A model generated the notes under the pieces. The model was given only the letters and a program-made list of their open reading frames with translations. It ran no database searches and was not told the DNA's origin. Made by a program: the position numbers and the translations under genes. DNA of 64,000 nt from Frateuria hangzhouensis (GTDB taxonomy: Bacteria > Pseudomonadota > Gammaproteobacteria > Xanthomonadales > Rhodanobacteraceae). The stretch spans positions 186,001-250,000 of the forward strand of contig NZ_JAPMIU010000003.1 in the NCBI RefSeq assembly GCF_026410505.1. The letters are read 5' to 3'. Shown here piece by piece: positions 53,259 through 61,852 of the stretch (within the stretch, counting starts at the first letter, position 1; each line of letters starts with the position of its first letter).

Positions 53259-54152
53259 TCACCAACCCGGCCGCCTGAATGCCTCGACCAGAAAATCCAC
53301 CAGCCTGCGCGTCTTCATCGGCAGGTGCTTGCGTGTGGCGTACACCACGTGGATGCCCAGCTCGATCGAGCGGTAGTCCGGCAGCACTTCGACCAGGTTG
53401 CCTTGTTCGAGGTCGGGGCCGATCAGGAAATCCGGCTGCAGCACGATGCCCTGGTCCTCCAGCGCCGCGGCGCGGCAGGTGTCGCCGCTGTTGGTGCGGA
53501 TGCGCGGGTTCACGCGCACGCTGACTTCGCCCTCGGGGCCGTGGAAGCGCCAGTCGTCGCCACCGGTCCAGTAGCTGTAGGCCAGCACCTGGTGGTGGGC
53601 CAGTTCGCGCGGGTGGGCCGGGGTGCCGTGGGTGGCGAGGTAGCCGGGCGAAGCGCACAGCACGATGCGGGTGGTGGCCAGGCGGCGGCTGACCAGTTGC
53701 GAGTTGGGCAGGTTGGTGATGCGCACGGCCAGGTCGTAGCCCTCTTCGACCAGGTCGACCACGCGGTCGTTGAGCGTGATGTCGAGCGAGACCTTGGGGT
53801 GGGCGGCGGTAAAGCGGGGCCACAGCGGCGCCAGGTGCAGGTTGCCGAAGGTCAGCGGGGCGTTGACGCGCAGCAGACCGGTGGCCTCGCCGCCGCGGGA
53901 GGCGGTTTCGGTTTCCAGTTCGTCCAGCGCCGCGACCAGTTCGCCGGCGCGGGCGTGGAAGCGCTGGCCATCGTCGGTCAGCGATAGCCTGCGGGTGGTC
54001 CGGTGCAGCAGCCGCACGCCCAGGCGTTCCTCCAGCTCGGCCACGTGGCGGGAGACGGCGGCCTTGGACAGGCCGATGGCCTCCGCCGCGCCGACGAAGC
54101 TGCCGGCGCGTACCACGGCCAGGAAGCTGTTGAGCTGCTGCAGGTCGAGCAT
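53259..54152 (-). CDS. LysR-family regulator of the DoxX-dioxygenase genes (297 aa)
   Basis: 'LQQLNSFLAVVRAGSFVGAA', 'GLSKAAVSRHVAELEERLGV' and 'LLHRTTRRLSLTDDGQRF' form the HTH; 'GLLRVNAPLTFGNLHLAPLW' starts the effector domain. It belongs to the large CrgA-like group. It is divergent from a DoxX gene with 153 bp between starts, and this DoxX-DODA dioxygenase pair is its likely target. An inverted TGTCT-N9-AGACA lies in the spacer. Confidence 0.92.
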   Translation of the reverse strand: MLDLQQLNSFLAVVRAGSFVGAAEAIGLSKAAVSRHVAELEERLGVRLLHRTTRRLSLTDDGQRFHARAGELVAALDELETETASRGGEATGLLRVNAPLTFGNLHLAPLWPRFTAAHPKVSLDITLNDRVVDLVEEGYDLAVRITNLPNSQLVSRRLATTRIVLCASPGYLATHGTPAHPRELAHHQVLAYSYWTGGDDWRFHGPEGEVSVRVNPRIRTNSGDTCRAAALEDQGIVLQPDFLIGPDLEQGNLVEVLPDYRSIELGIHVVYATRKHLPMKTRRLVDFLVEAFRRPGW

Positions 54153-54156
54153 GGAT

Positions 54157-54175
54157 TGTCTCGATTTTGTAGACA
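54157..54175. promoter_or_regulatory. inverted repeat TGTCT-N9-AGACA, probable LysR site
   Basis: A 5-bp inverted repeat just upstream of the LysR start codon in the divergent spacer. Size and place suit a CrgA-like autoregulatory site. Confidence 0.45.
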
Positions 54176-54305
54176 GTTAGTCATTCTATGGCGTGTTTAT
54201 CCGCTCCTGTCGAATTAATAGAGTGTCGGCATGGCGTGGGGCAGGGCGGACAACGATCCGGTCCGGCGCCAGCGCCTCATTCCGACATCCGACAGGAGCT
54301 TTCCC

Positions 54306-54704
54306 ATGAACGCACTTCTCCCGCTGCTCGGCCGCCTGGGCCTGGCGTCGATCTTCATTCTTTCCGGCTGGGGCAAGATGGCAGGCTACTCGGCCACGCA
54401 GGGTTACATGGAGGCCATGGGCGTGCCCGGGATGCTGCTGCCGCTGGTGATTTTGCTGGAGCTCGGCGGCGGCCTGGCGATCCTGGCTGGCGTGTTCACG
54501 CGCTGGGTGGCGTTCGCGCTGGCCGGCTTTTCGATCGTCGCGGCGCTGGTGTTCCACGCCAACCTGGGCGACCAGGTGCAGCAGATCATGTTCCTGAAGA
54601 ACTTCGCCATCGCCGGCGGCTTCCTGATGCTGGCTGCCCATGGGCCGGGCGCGCTGAGCATCGAAGCTCGCCTGGCCGACCGCCGCCGCACGCCGGCCTA
54701 TTGA
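54306..54704 (+). CDS. DoxX-family membrane protein (132 aa)
   Basis: Four TM segments: 'LGLASIFILSGWGKMAGY', 'MLLPLVILLELGGGLAILAG', 'WVAFALAGFSIVAALVF' and 'NFAIAGGFLMLAAHGPGAL'. 'SGWGKMAGY' and 'ELGGGLAILAG' are DoxX signatures. AGGAG lies 7 nt before the ATG. It probably forms an operon with the downstream dioxygenase, 49 bp away, under the divergent LysR. The biochemical role of bacterial DoxX proteins is unclear; a link to thiosulfate or oxidative stress is known for some. Confidence 0.9.
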   Translation: MNALLPLLGRLGLASIFILSGWGKMAGYSATQGYMEAMGVPGMLLPLVILLELGGGLAILAGVFTRWVAFALAGFSIVAALVFHANLGDQVQQIMFLKNFAIAGGFLMLAAHGPGALSIEARLADRRRTPAY

Positions 54705-54753
54705 TTCCACCTTCGATCTGCCGCGGGCATCGTGCCCGCGGCCTGGAGCTGAC

Positions 54754-55560
54754 ATGTCCCGCGCCCCTTCCCTGTTTGTCTCCCATGGTTCGCCGATGTT
54801 CGCGCTCGAGCCGGGGCTGCTCGGCCCGAACCTCGCGCAGGTCGGCGCCGCCATGCCGCAGTTGCACGCGATCGTGGTGGTCTCGCCACACTGGCAGACC
54901 CGCGGCGTGCGCATCACCGGTGCCGCGATGCTGGAAACCATCCACGATTTCGGGGGTTTCCCCGCGCCGCTGTATGCGTTGCAGTACCCCGCGCAGGGTG
55001 CCCCGGAACTGGCCTCTGAAACGCTCGGGCTGCTGCGCCGGGCCGGCTTTGACGCCAGCATCGATCCGGCCCGCGGACTGGACCATGGCGCCTGGGTGCC
55101 GCTGCGTTACCTCAAGCCGCACGCCGACGTGCCAGTGCTGCAGGTGTCGTTGCCGCACGGCATCGATGCGGCCGGCGCGTTGCGTCTGGGCCAGACACTG
55201 GCTCCGCTGCGCGAGCGCGGCGTGCTGGTGGTCGGCTCGGGCAGCCTGACCCACAACCTTTTCGAATTCCGCCAGCACATCGCCGATCCGGAGTACGCGC
55301 AGGCCTTCGCCGATTGGGTCGCGGATGCGATGCAGCGGCGCGACGTCGAGGCGCTGGTCGATTACCGCCGCCGCGCGCCGTTCGCCTCGCGCGCCCATCC
55401 CACCGAGGAGCACTACCTGCCGCTGCTGGTGGCGCTGGGCGCCAGCGCGGTTGACGACTCGACGCGGAAGATTGCCGGTGGCATGACCTACGGCGTGCTG
55501 TCGATGGATTCGTTCGGCTTCGGACTGCCGCCGGCGCTGGCGCTGGAAGAGGCGGCCTGA
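54754..55560 (+). CDS. DODA-type extradiol aromatic ring-opening dioxygenase, LigB/YgiD family (268 aa)
   Basis: 'PSLFVSHGSPMFALEPG' (His ligand), 'VVVSPHWQTRGVRITG' (second His), 'LDHGAWVPLRYLKPHADVPV' and 'VVGSGSLTHNLFEF' form the class III extradiol dioxygenase metal and substrate site. E. coli YgiD converts L-DOPA analogues to 4,5-seco products in this fold. It follows DoxX on the same strand. Aromatic substrate is unknown; catechol detoxification is a reasonable guess. Confidence 0.9.
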   Translation: MSRAPSLFVSHGSPMFALEPGLLGPNLAQVGAAMPQLHAIVVVSPHWQTRGVRITGAAMLETIHDFGGFPAPLYALQYPAQGAPELASETLGLLRRAGFDASIDPARGLDHGAWVPLRYLKPHADVPVLQVSLPHGIDAAGALRLGQTLAPLRERGVLVVGSGSLTHNLFEFRQHIADPEYAQAFADWVADAMQRRDVEALVDYRRRAPFASRAHPTEEHYLPLLVALGASAVDDSTRKIAGGMTYGVLSMDSFGFGLPPALALEEAA

Positions 55561-55577
55561 ACGTCCTGGACATCTCC

Positions 55578-55605
55578 TTGTAGAAGCCCCCTCGTGGGCG
55601 ATGCT
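55578..55605. repeat. single REP-like arm, family 1
   Basis: TTGTAGAAGCCCCCTCGTGG.. is a diverged single arm of the family 1 repeat, downstream of the dioxygenase gene and within 45 bp of the AraC start. Confidence 0.65.
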
Positions 55606-55647
55606 CCGACATCAACGCAAGCCCCGCCCGGCGGCCATAATGCCGGC

Positions 55648-56490
55648 ATGTCGGCGACCCATCCGGATTTCCAGGTCCATACGCTGCTCACTACGCCACT
55701 GGTCGAGCTGCGCGACGTCGTCTGCGCGGGCAGTTGCCGGCACCGGAGCGCGGTCGAGCGCGCCAGCCGCACGCAGCTGGTATTTCCCTACCGCGGCACT
55801 TACGTGCGCCACGTCGGCACGGATGACGCGGTGGCCGATGCCAGCCAGGTGCTGTTCTTCAACGCCGGCGAGGATTACCAGATCAGCCATCCGAACCCGG
55901 GCGGCGATGCCAGCCTGTCGATGACGATGGACGAGGTCCTGCTGCGCGAGATCGCGCCCGACGCGCTGCTGCGCCCGGGCGAGCCACTGCGCTTCGTGCA
56001 GACGCGGCTGCGCATCGATCCGCGCGCGCAGGTGCTGGTCGCGCTGTTGCGCCACTCGTTGCGCGAGGGCGTTGCCGAGCCGCTGGAAGGCGAAAGCCTG
56101 GCGCTGACCCTCGCGCACCGCGCGCTGGCGCCGCGCACCACGCATGCGGCCGGCGCCAGCCAGGGCCGCCAGCGACTGGTCGACCGCGCCAAGGTGGTGC
56201 TGGCGCGCGACCTGGCGCGTCGCTGGACGCTGGCCGAGGTGGCGGCGGAAGTCGGCGTGTCGGCGGTCTATCTCACCCAGAGCTTCCACCAGGTAGAAGG
56301 CGTGCCGCTGTACCGCTACCAGTTGCGGCTGCGGCTGGCGCGCGCGCTGGACCTGTTGCGCGACTACGAGGATCTCGCCGCGCTCGGCGTGGACCTGGGC
56401 TTCTCCAGCCACAGCCACTTCACCGCGGCGTTCCAGAAGATGTACGGCCGCACGCCCAGCGAATTCCGGCAGCTCGCACTGCATCGCTGA
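55648..56490 (+). CDS. AraC-family transcriptional regulator (280 aa)
   Basis: An N-terminal cupin-type domain ('TQLVFPYRGTYVRHVGTDD') precedes the C-terminal HTH pair 'WTLAEVAAEVGVSAVYLTQS' and 'LGVDLGFSSHSHFTAAFQKM'. The ATG at 55648 (MSATHPDFQ) is preferred; the longer frame to 55594 crosses the REP arm. Target unknown. No gene on the opposite strand shares its promoter. Confidence 0.9.
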   Translation: MSATHPDFQVHTLLTTPLVELRDVVCAGSCRHRSAVERASRTQLVFPYRGTYVRHVGTDDAVADASQVLFFNAGEDYQISHPNPGGDASLSMTMDEVLLREIAPDALLRPGEPLRFVQTRLRIDPRAQVLVALLRHSLREGVAEPLEGESLALTLAHRALAPRTTHAAGASQGRQRLVDRAKVVLARDLARRWTLAEVAAEVGVSAVYLTQSFHQVEGVPLYRYQLRLRLARALDLLRDYEDLAALGVDLGFSSHSHFTAAFQKMYGRTPSEFRQLALHR

Positions 56491-56671
56491 TCGCTAAAGT
56501 TTTCGACAGCGGCCGGGCGCCGCTGGCGGTCTACTGTCTCCACCCCGGCCCGGGGTCGACTTGCCTTCGCGCTCGCATCCCGCGAGTGAAGCCCAGGGAG
56601 TCGTGGAGGATCGATTTCCCGCTTCCTCGGGAATGAGGTCCGGATGTTTCGAGACTCACCGGAGAACTGAC

Positions 56672-56827
56672 ATGAGCAAGCGAACCTGCGCGGCCTGCGA
56701 CTACGAACTGGACGACAACGCGATCCAGGTGAAGGTTGGCGGGCAGGTGGTCGAGGTGTGCTGCGACGAATGCGCCGTGAAGCTGAAGGAGGCGTATGCC
56801 TCCGCGACGGCATCGCAGCAGCGCTGA
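56672..56827 (+). CDS. small double CxxC metal-binding-like protein (51 aa)
   Basis: The protein reads 'MSKRTCAACDYELDDNAIQV' and later 'EVCCDECAVKLKEAYASA'. The pair CAAC...CCDEC is a treble-clef/TRASH- or YHS-like zinc or copper ribbon. GGAG lies 7 nt before the ATG. It is too short for an enzyme; a metal-handling or zinc-ribbon role is inferred. No coupled neighbour is evident. Confidence 0.75.
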   Translation: MSKRTCAACDYELDDNAIQVKVGGQVVEVCCDECAVKLKEAYASATASQQR

Positions 56828-57169
56828 CCAGTCGTGACGGGCGGTCCGGCTGCGGCCGGGCCGCGCGGTCCCAGGCGGCGAATCCCGCCGCACTCCATCG
56901 GGTTCGAACATGGCTATTGGATCGCCGTTCTCCGGAACGGCGGTAAAGCAGACGCGTCGCAAAAACAGGGCGGCGCCGGGAGCAGACAACATGATCCAAC
57001 GCAGGAAAGTCCTCGGAATCGCCATGAGCACGGCCCGGCACGGTGCGCGGGCGGTCACGCACAATTGCGTTCCTGCCAGGGCGCGGTTCGATGAAGTTGG
57101 CCGAGGCGTCCATCTGGAACATCGCACTGGCCCTGCGGTGCATCCGCGGAGGGCAGGGGAGGTCCGGTG
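56828..57169. other. intergenic, no gene recognised
   Basis: 342 bp between the small CxxC protein and the saccharopine-dehydrogenase-like gene. Short open frames on both strands lack start signals or family motifs. The promoter of the downstream gene should lie here. Confidence 0.5.
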
Positions 57170-58183
57170 ATGGGCGACAAGCCGGCTGTCGCCGTGTTCG
57201 GCGCCTACGGGCACACCGCCCGCTTCGTGGTGGATGAACTGTGCCGGCGCGGCTACCGGCCGATCCTCTGCGGGCGTGACGAAGGCAAGCTGGCGGCGAT
57301 GGCGCAGGCCTGTTCCTCGTTGCCGCGTCGGCAGGCATCGGTGGGCGACGCGGCGTCGCTGGATCGCGCGCTGTCGGGCGCGGTGGCGGTGATCAACTGC
57401 GCCAGCCCGTTCCTCGACACCGGCGCGCCGGTCATCGAGGCGGCCCTGCGCGCGGGCATCCATTATCTGGACCTGACCGCCGAACAACGAGCGGTGCAGG
57501 ACGTGTTCGAGCGCCACGCGCAGGATGCCGCCCGTGCCGGCGTGGTCGTGCTGCCGGCGATGGCTTTCTACGGCGGCCTGGCCGACCTGCTGGCGACGGC
57601 GGCGGCCGGCGACTGGCTCGAGGTGGATGCGATCGAGGTCGCCGTGGCGCTGGACAGCTGGCACCTCACCATGGGCACGCGTTTGACCAGCCAGCGCAAC
57701 CATTACCCGCGGCTCGTCGTGTCGGAAGGAGAACTCGCGTTGCTGCCCGGTGCGCCGCTGGCCCGCGAGTGGTCGTTCGGGCCACCGTTCGGCGACCAGG
57801 CCATGGTGGCCATGACCTTGTCCGAGGTGGTCACCATCGCCCGCCACCTGAAGACGCGAGAGCTGATCTCCTATATCAACCGCGGCTCGCTTGAAGATAT
57901 CCGCGACCCGACGACGCCGCCTCCGCTGGCGAGCGATGCCTCGGGATGCTCGGCGCAACGCTTCGCGATGGACGTGCGGGTGCGCCGCGGCGGCGAACGG
58001 CGCCGCGCGCAAGCCAGCGGCCAGGACATCTACGCGGTCAGTGCACCCTTGGTCGTGGAGGCGCTCGAGCGCATCCTGCAGGGCGCGGTCCGTGGGACGG
58101 GCGCGCTTCCCGCCGGCGCGGCATTCGACGCACGCGACTTCCTCACCGCACTGGCCAGCCATCTGGCCGTCCGGATCGATTGA
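57170..58183 (+). CDS. saccharopine dehydrogenase-like NAD(P)-binding oxidoreductase (337 aa)
   Basis: The Rossmann start 'AVAVFGAYGHTARFVVDELC', 'GRDEGKLAAMAQ', 'AVINCASPFLDTGAPVIEAA' and 'GIHYLDLTAEQRAVQDVF' place it with saccharopine-dehydrogenase-like / trans-acting enoyl reductase proteins. These reduce varied substrates, so none is assigned. GGAGG lies 7 nt before ATG 57170; the GTG one codon earlier is an alternative. A 25-bp gap leads to the PEP-mutase-like gene, suggesting an operon. Confidence 0.85.
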   Translation: MGDKPAVAVFGAYGHTARFVVDELCRRGYRPILCGRDEGKLAAMAQACSSLPRRQASVGDAASLDRALSGAVAVINCASPFLDTGAPVIEAALRAGIHYLDLTAEQRAVQDVFERHAQDAARAGVVVLPAMAFYGGLADLLATAAAGDWLEVDAIEVAVALDSWHLTMGTRLTSQRNHYPRLVVSEGELALLPGAPLAREWSFGPPFGDQAMVAMTLSEVVTIARHLKTRELISYINRGSLEDIRDPTTPPPLASDASGCSAQRFAMDVRVRRGGERRRAQASGQDIYAVSAPLVVEALERILQGAVRGTGALPAGAAFDARDFLTALASHLAVRID

Positions 58184-58208
58184 TTCCCCACCCACCCCGG
58201 AGATTCGA

Positions 58209-58976
58209 GTGACCACGCAAAACGAGAAAGCACGACAGTTCCATGCCCTGCATGTGCGCGGCCAGCCGCTGGTGCTGTTCAATGCCTGGGACGCCGGCAG
58301 CGCGCGCGCCGTCGCCGAAGCCGGTGCCGCGGCGATCGGCACCGGAAGCTGGTCGGTCGCCGGCGCCCAAGGCTTCGCCGACGGCGAGCAGATGCCCTTC
58401 GCCCTCGCCCTGGACAACCTGCGACGCCTCGTCGCCGCCGTGCCGCAACCGGTGACCGTGGACCTGGAAAGCGGCTACGGCGATGCACCCGAACAGGTGG
58501 CGGCCACCGTCGCCGCCGCGCTGGAAACTGGCGCCGTCGGCTGCAACCTGGAAGACAGTTTCCCCGCCAACGGTCGCCTGCGCGACCCGGCCGGGCAGGC
58601 TGGGCGCCTCGCCGCCGCACGCCAGGCGGCGGGCAAGTCCGGCGTGGCGCTGTTCATCAATGCGCGCACCGACGTGTTCTTCCAGAAGCCGGCCGAAGCG
58701 CATGACATGGCCATGGTGGACGACGCCCTGCAGCGCGCCCGCGCCTACGCCGATGCCGGCGCGAGCGGCCTGTTTGTGCCGGGCGTGATCGCCGAAGCCC
58801 TGATCGCCCGCCTGGCCGAAGCCTCCCCGCTGCCGGTAAACGTCATGGTCATGCCCGGCCTCCCCGGCCGCGCGCGCCTGGCCGAACTGGGCGTCGCCCG
58901 CATCAGCCACGGCCCGGGTCCCTGGCGCGGCGCCATGCAGTGGCTGACCGAGGCGGCCCGGGCCGCGATGGCCTGA
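58209..58976 (+). CDS. isocitrate lyase / PEP mutase-family enzyme (255 aa, GTG start)
   Basis: 'PLVLFNAWDAGSARAVAEAG', 'AIGTGSWSVAGAQGFADGEQ' and 'VTVDLESGYGDAPEQVAATV' carry the Mg-binding Asp/Glu set. 'GAVGCNLEDSF' follows, and 'GVALFINARTDVFF' matches this TIM-barrel family. The catalytic KKCGH of isocitrate lyase is missing, which fits the 2-methylisocitrate lyase-like or oxaloacetate-decarboxylase-like PEP mutase group. GGAG lies 6 nt before the GTG. Likely cotranscribed with the upstream dehydrogenase. Confidence 0.9.
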   Translation: MTTQNEKARQFHALHVRGQPLVLFNAWDAGSARAVAEAGAAAIGTGSWSVAGAQGFADGEQMPFALALDNLRRLVAAVPQPVTVDLESGYGDAPEQVAATVAAALETGAVGCNLEDSFPANGRLRDPAGQAGRLAAARQAAGKSGVALFINARTDVFFQKPAEAHDMAMVDDALQRARAYADAGASGLFVPGVIAEALIARLAEASPLPVNVMVMPGLPGRARLAELGVARISHGPGPWRGAMQWLTEAARAAMA

Positions 58977-59161
58977 CCGGAGGCGGTGGAGGGCGCCGAC
59001 CGCCTCCGCCATCCGCGCATGACCGGGTGGACTTCAGTCCAGGCGCCCGTCCGACCGGCGACAACGGGCGCAAGCATGCCTTCTCGATAACTCGTGCAGT
59101 GGTATTCATATGGTTATCTGGTCGAGAATGGGCGCCATGGCAACCGGGTTCCGGAAATGAA

Positions 59162-59809
59162 ATGACAACCGCAGCGCAACCGCCGATGCTGCTGGCCGAC
59201 TCCGTTGGCCTGGACTTCCTGAACTCACTGGCGACACCGGTCGATACGCCGGTGGACTGGCTGGCGGATGGCGAGGGCCTGCTCTCCTGGCTACGGCACG
59301 TCGACCTGGTGCCTGCAGACGTCCTGGAAGCGTTCCGCACGAGCGCAGGTCCGGGTGAGCTGGATGCGCTGGCCACCCAGGCCAGGGCTTTGCGCGAATG
59401 GTTCCGCGGCTTCGTGCTGAAGCACATGGGGCGCACGCTCACGCAGGCGGCAGTGGCCGAGCTCGCCCCGTTGAACCGGATCCTTGCGCGCGACGAGGGG
59501 TTCGGCCAGGTGGTCGTCCGGCGCGATCCCGACTCGGGAAAACCGGTCGCGGGACTGGCGTGGGAACCCGGCCGGCGATGGCGCTCTCCCGACAGCCTTT
59601 TGCTACCCATCGCCGAAGCGATCGGCGAATTGGTCACCACTGACGATTTCGCTGACGTGAAGGCTTGCCAGGGCCACAGCTGCACGCTCCTGTTCGTCGA
59701 CCGGACCCGCAGCCGCGCACGCCGCTGGTGCTCCATGGCGATATGCGGCAACCGTGCCAAACAGGCCGCCCACCGCGAGCGAGCCGGCAAGCGGCCGCGG
59801 GCGGGGTAG
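59162..59809 (+). CDS. CGNR zinc-finger protein, ABATE domain (215 aa)
   Basis: An N-terminal ABATE-like region ('LADSVGLDFLNSLATPVDTP', stress-ligand binding) is followed by a C-terminal zinc finger: 'VKACQGHSCTLLFVDRTRSR' and 'RRWCSMAICGNRAKQAAHRE'. The CGNR motif gives the family its name and binds DNA. Such proteins are putative transcription regulators. The ATG at 59162 has GGAA upstream; an inverted GATAAC..GTTATC (59086-59118) lies before it and may be the autoregulatory site. Confidence 0.88.
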   Translation: MTTAAQPPMLLADSVGLDFLNSLATPVDTPVDWLADGEGLLSWLRHVDLVPADVLEAFRTSAGPGELDALATQARALREWFRGFVLKHMGRTLTQAAVAELAPLNRILARDEGFGQVVVRRDPDSGKPVAGLAWEPGRRWRSPDSLLLPIAEAIGELVTTDDFADVKACQGHSCTLLFVDRTRSRARRWCSMAICGNRAKQAAHRERAGKRPRAG

Positions 59810-59903
59810 GGATGGTTCCGCGACGCCGATCGCCGGCGCCGCGAAACCATGCCGCCTCATGCGGCCGTCGGCATCGCGCCCGGCCAATGGGCAGGCTCGG
59901 CAT

Positions 59904-60791
59904 TCAAGCCTGCGCGGCCGCGCGCTTGGTCGCCGACGCATGTGCCGGCAGGAAGTTCGCGATGGCCTGCGCGATCTCGGCAGCGTGGGTTTCCAGGGCG
60001 AAATGGCCGGTATCCAGGAATTCGACGACCGCGCCCGGCACATCACGCTTGAACGCCTCCGCGCCCGGCGGAAGGAAGAACGGGTCGTTTTTCCCCCAGA
60101 CAGCAAGAATCGGCGGCTGATGTTCCTTGAAGTAGGCGTGGAACTGCGGATACATCGCCACGTTCGACGCGTAGTCCAGCAGCAGGTCCAACTGGACTTC
60201 GTCGGCGCCGGGGCGCGCCAGGTAGAAATTGTCCAGCGAATAGCCGTCCGGGGATACCGCCGACGTGTCGGCAACGCCATGGGTGTATTGCCACTGGGTC
60301 GTCCCCGGCTCCAGGAAACTGCGCAACGCCTGGCGGTTGCTGTCGCTCGGATCTTTCCAGTAGGCCTGGATGGGAGCCCAGCCTTCGCTGAGCCCCTCCT
60401 CGTAGGCGTTGCCGTTCTGGCTGATGATCGCCGTGATGCGTTCCGGATGCTGGAGGGCAAGGCGGAAGCCGACCGGCGCGCCATAGTCGAACACGTACAT
60501 CGCGAACTTCTCCAGCCCCAGGACCTCGGTGAACTTGCCGATCACCTCGGCCAGCCGGTCGAAGGTGTACTTGAAGCGGGTGCGGTCGGGCATCGACGAC
60601 CGCCCGAAACCGGGAAGGTCCGGCGCGACCAGGTGGTATGTGTCGGCCAGCGCCGAAATCAGGTCGCGGAACATATGGCCGGCGCTGGGAAAGCCATGCA
60701 GCAACAACAACGTGGGGGCGTTCGCGTTTCCGGCCTCGCGATAGGCGATATCAAGGCCGTCTACTTTGGCGGTGCGATAACGGATGCTCAT
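59904..60791 (-). CDS. alpha/beta hydrolase, haloalkane dehalogenase-like (295 aa)
   Basis: 'LLLLHGFPSAGHMFRDL' (oxyanion hole), 'VAPDLPGFGRSSMPD', 'MYVFDYGAPVGFRLALQHPE' with an Asp nucleophile, 'PILAVWGKNDPFFLPPGA' (second acid) and 'FLDTGHFALETHAAEIA' (catalytic His) give a complete triad. An Asp nucleophile points to haloalkane dehalogenase, epoxide hydrolase or fluoroacetate dehalogenase-like enzymes; the halide-stabilising Trp pair cannot be assigned with certainty. A nested palindrome (60820-60848) lies just upstream of its start, with no regulator beside it. Confidence 0.88.
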   Translation of the reverse strand: MSIRYRTAKVDGLDIAYREAGNANAPTLLLLHGFPSAGHMFRDLISALADTYHLVAPDLPGFGRSSMPDRTRFKYTFDRLAEVIGKFTEVLGLEKFAMYVFDYGAPVGFRLALQHPERITAIISQNGNAYEEGLSEGWAPIQAYWKDPSDSNRQALRSFLEPGTTQWQYTHGVADTSAVSPDGYSLDNFYLARPGADEVQLDLLLDYASNVAMYPQFHAYFKEHQPPILAVWGKNDPFFLPPGAEAFKRDVPGAVVEFLDTGHFALETHAAEIAQAIANFLPAHASATKRAAAQA

Positions 60792-60819
60792 GGCTGGCGC
60801 TCCTCGTGTGATCGATGAA

Positions 60820-60848
60820 TAACCGTTTAAACAAACGTTGAGCGGTTA
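60820..60848. promoter_or_regulatory. nested palindromes upstream of the dehalogenase-like gene
   Basis: TAACCG-N17-CGGTTA encloses CGTTT-AAAC-AAACG and the 8-bp palindrome GTTTAAAC. The arrangement is like TetR-type operators and stands 29 bp before the start codon on the minus strand. The matching regulator is not in the immediate neighbourhood. Confidence 0.5.
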
Positions 60849-61049
60849 TGCTCTCTGAGAGCCACTGTGTCAAGCGCCACTGTTCGCCAGCTGTGGCTGT
60901 TGCCGTGCATCACCCCCGGTGGCGGTTGTTGCGCCCGCGCAAGCAATTCGGCAGCCGTGCGTCCAAGACAGCCGCGCCCGCAATCCGGTGGGAGATGGAC
61001 GCTCCGCCGAGCGGGTGCGACAAGGGCTGCGCGGCTGCCGCATCCGGCT

Positions 61050-61526
61050 TCAGCGTCGGCGCATGAGCCACCGATCGAGCGCCCACGGCCCGCTGCCACC
61101 CAGCACCAGCGCCGCAAGCCCGGCCAGGTAAAGCAGATCCGTCTCGTACCCGGGCTGGCCGAAATGCGCACCGGCCGCCGTCACCGCCTGCAGCTTGATC
61201 GAGCTGAAGCCATAAGGCAGGTGTACCGAGAACATGGCGACCAGCAGCACGATCGCCATCGGGATGCTGACCAGAGGAATGAACGCGCCCACCAGCACAG
61301 CCAGTCCCCCGATCAGCTCGATCAGCACCGTCGCCCACGCAAGCAGCGAAGGCGCGGGCATGCCCAGCGCGTGCAGGATGCCGGTGAACGAATCCGGTCC
61401 CCGGGCGAGCTTGGCGTAGCCATGCTCCATGAAGCCGAAGCCAACGATCAGGCGCAGGGGAATGGCGTACCAGTGGTAGCGCAGGGCGGGCAGCAGGTGC
61501 CGGCAACGGTTGATGAGTGTCTCCAT
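61050..61526 (-). CDS. DoxX-family membrane protein (158 aa)
   Basis: 'AIPLRLIVGFGFMEHGYAKL', 'LLAWATVLIELIGGLAVLVG', 'PLVSIPMAIVLLVAMFSVHL' and 'DLLYLAGLAALVLGGSGPWA' are four TM segments of the DoxX fold, with the 'FGFMEHGYAKL' and 'ELIGGLAVLVG' motifs. AAAGG lies 6 nt before the ATG. It is co-oriented with the DUF417, carboxymuconolactone decarboxylase and hydrolase genes and may belong to the same oxidative stress response. Confidence 0.88.
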   Translation of the reverse strand: METLINRCRHLLPALRYHWYAIPLRLIVGFGFMEHGYAKLARGPDSFTGILHALGMPAPSLLAWATVLIELIGGLAVLVGAFIPLVSIPMAIVLLVAMFSVHLPYGFSSIKLQAVTAAGAHFGQPGYETDLLYLAGLAALVLGGSGPWALDRWLMRRR

Positions 61527-61852
61527 GCGGGACCTTTCGCCGCGCACGCGCGGCCGGTTACATGTGCGCTGGCAGCGGGCCGTGGCTGGCCGGCGACCTG
61601 TCAGTGGAACATCGCGTCGAACGAAGAACCGCACTGCGCCGAAGGCTGCTTGCCCTGGCCGGACAGCACGCCCAAGGCATAGACGCACATCGGGTGCCGC
61701 AACAGCAGTTCGCTTTCGGTGCCGTGAATCGGTTCGGTCGCCTCGCGGGCGAGGATGCTGACGATGCGATCGGCTGCACGAGCTGATCGGCAAGTTTTCC
61801 TGAGGCCTGCGTGCATGCGGAGCGGGGCCGCATCCGGCCCCGCTCCCGTGGG
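61527..61852 (-). other. spacer with one weak frame (61601-61816), no recognised gene
   Basis: A 71-codon frame on the minus strand ('MHAGLRKTCRSARAADRIVS') has no ribosome-binding site and no family I recognise. It may be non-coding or a gene remnant; 'LLLRHPMCVYALGVLSGQG' is its only segment with protein-like texture. Confidence 0.35.

Noticed and set aside
56834-57094. Possible small genes between 56828 and 57169
   Set aside because: No ribosome-binding site, no family motif and Arg-rich composition typical of out-of-frame GC-rich DNA.
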